Origin: Azadirachta indica | Taxonomy: Eukaryota; Streptophyta; Magnoliopsida; Sapindales; Meliaceae | Assembly: GCA_022749755.1 (NCBI GenBank) | Contig: CM040442.1 | Span: 2,196,663-2,260,662 of the forward strand | Direction of reading: 5' to 3' | DNA: 64,000 bases | Part shown: positions 59,280-64,000 of the stretch, piece after piece | Layout of the letters: every line of letters starts with the position of its first letter | Numbering within the stretch: position 1 is the first letter of the stretch | Position numbers and translations under genes: made by a program | The notes under the pieces: generated by a model | What the model was told of the DNA's origin: nothing | Database searches by the model: none | The model's input: only the letters and a program-made list of their open reading frames with translations

Positions 59280-62200
59280 TTAATATAAAAGAATTTTGCA
59301 ATTTAGAAATTATTTTGCAATCATTGGCAATTTAAAAGTAATTCCATTTAATTATTAATAGCATATATTTTACTTATATAATATCATTTTACATTAATAA
59401 AATAATTTATTTTATTTTAGAAATGTTCTAAAAGTACTAATTTTTAAAAATGAAGTAGATTGATTTTTATTAGTCAATTTGAGAAACAGATATGTAGATA
59501 GTGGAGGCTAATAATAAATAATACTCACGTCAGTTTCAACTCAAGATTAAAGGGTAAAAAAATGGTCATAATCACATTTTAAAAAACAATGAAATTTTGT
59601 GACAAGAAAAATTGTGGAAATTATTGGATATTTATTAGTCAACAAAAGAATATCATGTATTCCAAAAGAATGGAAATTTCAAAGTAAAAAATTATGGAAA
59701 TTGGATTTTTGTTAGTCAACCTCACTAATTAATAAGGAATAATGACAATTAATTTGTAATAAGAGATTGTGGTTGTGAAAATCGAATTTTTATAGGAAGA
59801 GGACCACTCAATTCCAAGGAATGAAGAAAATTTCAAAACTGTCACTCATTGACACTTTATTTTAGAAATTACAAATTGGATGGAGAAATTAGTTATTCTT
59901 ATTTTAATTTAAGACTTTTTCTATTATTTGATATCATTCAAAATTATTGAAAAATATTTTTTTGGTTTGAACATTCTTATTTCTTAGTTCAAGATTTTTC
60001 TTACTAACTAGAATCAAAGAATTAGTAAATCTATTCCCAAAAAAATGGGAATCAGCTAAGATTATGAACCAATCTAAGATGGAATTAAAGAATATCTATT
60101 AGAAATTTTATCAAAAATCACAATAGTTTGGTGGATTTAGAAATATTTTTAGTTCATATAAAATTAGAAATCTTATACCTAATATCACATATTCGTGCTT
60201 TTTTTTCATGATGTAAAGTTAAATCATATTTCATAATCAAGATATTCATATCTTAAAGAATCTTTTTCTTTTAGTCAAAGATATAGAAAATTCAAAATAT
60301 TCGATCTTAAAGATTATTCTCCTTCAAGAATAATAACAAATAGAAAATGTTCAATTGGAATACGAAAACATGATGGAATTAGTTATAGATAAGTAATCTT
60401 AGGGACAGCATTGAAGAAGAGTTACAAATAAATTTGTACAAATAAACATACTTATTTTATTTTAAATAATTATTATTAAATAAATATAAAAGAATTTTGT
60501 AATTAAAAATTAATATACAATCATCTATAATTTAAAAATAATTCAAATTTAATTATTAGTAGCATATGATTTACTTATTGAATAATTATAATATTATTTT
60601 ACATTAATAAAATAATTTCATTGTATTTTAGAAATATTCTAAAAGTACAAATTTTTAAAAATGAAACAGATTGATTTTTATTAGTCAATTTGTGAACCAG
60701 ACATGTAGATTGTAAAGGTTAATGATAAATAATACTCAAATGAGTCTCAATTATAAAACTAGAGGTTAAAAAAAGGTCAAAATCACATTTCAAAAAACAA
60801 TGAAAATTTATAATAAGAAAAATTATGGAAATTACTAGATATTTATTAGTCAACAGAAGAATAATATATGTTCCAAAAGAAAGGAAATTTCAAAATAAGA
60901 ACTTGTGAAAATTGGATTTTCATTAGTCAATCTCACTAATTGATAAGGAATAAGGACAATTTGCAAAAAGAAATTGTGGTTGTGGAAATCGAATTTTTAT
61001 AAGAAGACGACCACTCATTCCTAAGGAATGAAGAAATTTTTAAAACTGTCACTGACACTTTATTTCAGAAACTACAAAATGGATGGAGAAATTAGTTATT
61101 TTATTTTAATTTACGACTTTTTTTTGTTATTTGATATCATTCAAAATTATTAAAAATATATCTTTATATATATATTTTTTATCATTCTTATTTCTTAGTT
61201 CAAGATTTTTCTGACTAACTCCTTACTAATTAGAATAAAAGAATTAGTAGATCTGTTCCTAACAAAATGGGAATCAACTAAGATTAAAAGATGGAATCGA
61301 AGAATATCTATTAGAATTTTTGTCGAAATTTACAATAGTATATTGGATTAGATATATCTTAGATCTTGTATATAACATCACAAATTATATCTTTTTTTCA
61401 TAATATTGTAAGTTAAATTATATTTCATAATTAAGGTATTGTATCTTAACAAATCTTTTTCTTTAAAAATAGTAAAAGATAAAAAGTTCCAAATAATTGT
61501 ATCTTAAAAGAATATTCTCCTTGGAGAATAATAAAAAGTAGAAAATGTTCAATTGGAATACAAAAACATAATTGAATTAGTCATAGTTACATAATCTTAG
61601 GGATAGCATGAAGAAGAGTTACAAATAAATTTATACAAATATATTGATTGCATATTGTAAGTGTGTATCACATCACTACTATCAAAGTTATCAGTTGACT
61701 TGAACATTTAGACTACTCAACCTTGAGTGCACATATGCAAGTGAGGGTAATATCAGAATAATTTAATATACGTGTTTTTTTTCATGATGTAAAGTTAAAT
61801 CATATTTCATAATCAAGATATTCATATCTTAAAGAATCTTTTTCTTTTAGTAAAAGATATAGAAAGTTCAAAATATTCCCATCTTAAAGAATATTTTCCT
61901 TCGAGAATAATAACAAATAGAAAATGTTCAATTGGAATATGAAAACATGATTGAATTAGTTATAGTTAAGTAATCTTAGAGACAGCATTGAAGAAGAGTT
62001 ACAAATAAATCTGTACAAATATATTGATTATATGTATTAAGTGTGTATCACATCACTATCAAAGTTGTCAATTGACTCAGACATTCAGATTATTCAATTC
62101 TAAGCGCATATATATAAGTGAGGATAATATTAGAATAATTTAGAATAACAACTTAGTGAAGACCGAAGAGCAAATGCTAAAGTTTAAGTGATACCAAACT
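59280..62200. repeat. Array of WAKL 5' flank repeats without genes
   Basis: Units at about 59280-60440, 60460-61760 and a partial one at 61768-62200. Shared landmarks per unit: TTTTATTAGTCAATTTG, AGATATGTAGATAGTGG-like, GTCAACCTCACTAATTAATAAGGAATAA, AAACTGTCACTGACACTTTATTT, TTTGATATCATTCAAAATT, and TCAATTGGAATA followed by the distal part of the WAKL promoter (CAAATATATTGATT, GTGTGTATCACATCACTA). The stretch 61768-62010 is almost identical to 60198-60440. Each unit stops before the TATA region and no coding exon follows. Confidence 0.75.
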
Positions 62201-63069
62201 CGACTCAATTAAGACTCTCAATTTTTGATAGATTGTATATGTAAAATTCAAAAGAAAAATTAAAATTGTTATTGTGTCAATAAAAATAATATAAATTTTT
62301 AAATGGACATTAAATAAATTATGATACATATTGTCTTTATGATCAATACATACTAAATTATTACCAAGACAATGAAAAAATTAAGAGCATTTTAGTTTAT
62401 AATTTTATCCAAATTTATTCTTAGCATTTAAATTTGAATATATAATATTTTTATTTGTAAAATGTTTTAAAGATAATAAAATAAAATAAACCTTTTTAAA
62501 TTTAATATTTTAGTCTCCAATATATTAGAAATAAGTAGTGGATTGCCAATAATGAGCAAACAATATTTGATTTTGTTATTTTAATTAAGTTTAGAAATTA
62601 AAATGATAATATCTTAACAGATCAAACTAACAGAAATTTGAGTTCAGGGGTATCATCCTATTTTATAAAAATATAAGGTTTATCTTTCTATTTTCTCAAA
62701 ACTAAAAAAGTATCTAACATTATTTAAAAACCTAAGGGGTATTTGCTCTTTCCCCAAAAGTTAGAGGTACAATACAATGTCCCTTTCTTAGTTCAAAATT
62801 CCTTTTACTAATTGGAATAAAGAATTAGTTGATTAGTTTCAAACAAAATGGGAATAACTAGGCTTATGAAGCAATCAAAGATGGAATTGAAAAATTTTTA
62901 TTAGAATTTTTCTTAAAATAATTCATTTTTTAATAATAATCAAGTTTATTTACTTTAATAATAATTTACAAATAATTTTATAATAATTCAAAATATTTTA
63001 TTATAGTTGTTTTTATAATTATTATTGACAACAATAAATCAATTTTAAAATTATAATTTTATTAAGATT
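62201..63069. other. Intergenic, very AT-rich
   Basis: A stretch between array units. 62640-62790 contains TATTTGCTCTTTCCCC-type sequence but no assignable gene or RNA. Confidence 0.45.
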
Positions 63070-64000
63070 GACAAATTATTATTACAATAAACATGCTTAT
63101 TTTATTTTAGTAAATTATTATTAATATGAAAGGATTTTGTAATTAAAAATTATTTTACAATCATCGAGAATTTAAAAATATTTCAAATTTAATTATTAGT
63201 GTCATATATATATATATATATGTTTTACTTATTAGTAATTATAAAATTATTTAATTTAATAAAATAATTTTATTTTATTTCAGAAATATTCTAAAAAACT
63301 AATTTTTTTAAAAAAATAGATTGATTTTTATTAGCTGGTTTGAGAACAAGACCGGCAGATAATGGGGGCTAATGATAAATAATATTCACATCGGTCTCAA
63401 CAATAAAATTAAAGGATAAAAAAAATGTCGAAATCATATTTTAAAAAATAATGAGAATTTATGATAAGAAAAGTTGTGGAAATTATTGGATACTTTTATT
63501 AGTTAACAGAAGAATATCACACGTAATGTGGAAATTGGATTTTCATTAGTGAACCTCACTGATTAATAACAAATAATGACAATTTCCAATGAGAAATTTT
63601 GGTTGTAGAAATAGGATTTTTATAGGAAGTGCATGCACCACGTGTTCCTAAGGAATAAAAATTTCAAAACTGTTACTGACATTTTATTGCACAAACTACA
63701 AATAGGATGGGAAATTAGTTATTTTTATTTTAAGTTAAGAATTTTTTCTATTTGATATCATTCAAAATTCTTTAAAAATAAATCTTCTTGCCTTTTTTTG
63801 TTTGAACCTTCTTATTTCTTAATTCAAGATTCCTCTTACTAATTGAATAATAGAATTAATAAGTTTGCTTCAAACAAAATGAAAATCAGTTAGAACTATG
63901 AACCAATTAAAAATAGAATCGAAAAATATTTTTAAAATTTTCTGTCAAAATTTGCAATATTATGATAGATTAGATATGTTTTTAGTTCATATAAAACAAG
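63070..64000. repeat. WAKL 5' flank repeat, last copy, running off the window
   Basis: Matches 55735-56570 most closely (AAGTGCATGCACCACGTGTTCC-like at about 63627; AAATCTTCTTG-TTTTTTTGTTTGAACC at about 63780). It continues beyond the window edge, so another promoter or gene copy may follow. Confidence 0.72.

Noticed and set aside
59280..64000. CRISPR-like or satellite array
   Set aside because: Units exceed 1 kb, are diverged, and match the 5' flank of WAKL genes; no short regular repeats with unique spacers and the genome is eukaryotic.

Overview
The window is nuclear DNA of a flowering plant, most likely a eudicot. The evidence is intron-rich genes with GT-AG splice sites, a chloroplast-targeted aspartate carbamoyltransferase, wall-associated-kinase-like (WAKL) receptors, a berberine-bridge-enzyme-like oxidase and very AT-rich intergenic DNA. 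The species cannot be named from the sequence. A run of exactly 100 N (14075-14174) marks a draft-assembly gap.

The left third (1-20.2 kb) is mixed single-copy sequence. It holds a two-exon thionin-like cysteine-rich peptide gene (minus), a wrecked malectin-like/LRR receptor kinase (plus, about 1.59-5.86 kb), the complete five-exon PYRB gene (minus, 6.66-8.86 kb), a second thionin-like gene with an internal stop (minus, 11.1-11.6 kb), the 3' 430 codons of a BBE-like FAD oxidase cut off by the N gap (minus, 12.8-14.07 kb), and a nine-exon VAS1/ISS1-type aminotransferase (minus, 14.8-20.1 kb) whose exon 6 carries one extra base.

The right two thirds (about 21.9-64 kb) is a decaying WAKL cluster, all on the plus strand. 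Only one member, 48285-52211, is intact: three exons and 735 codons with signal peptide, galacturonan-binding-type ectodomain, transmembrane segment and RD kinase. Around it lie at least six damaged copies: 24.56, 29.64, 36.34, 37.77, 42.18 and 44.40 kb. There is also a promoter-plus-signal-peptide stub at 57.13 kb, isolated transmembrane-exon relics (47.45, 55.14, 58.75 kb), isolated C-terminal-tail relics (33.60, 40.96 kb) and an orphan promoter (23.65 kb). The intergenic DNA is itself repeated, because upstream and downstream flanks were copied with the genes. From about 55 to 64 kb the repeated unit is WAKL 5' flank with almost no coding sequence.

Mobile DNA visible by structure includes an 864-bp Mutator-like element with long terminal inverted repeats and an 11-bp target duplication (35400-36263). 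Two further inverted-repeat elements lie inside intron 1 of the intact WAKL gene (49147-49710 and about 49915-50680). Candidate LTR and SINE remnants are also present.

Functionally, PYRB (pyrimidine synthesis) and the aminotransferase (methionine/aromatic amino acid and auxin balance) are housekeeping metabolism. The peptides, the BBE-like oxidase and the receptor kinases are of types commonly linked to defence or cell-wall sensing, which is inferred from family membership only.
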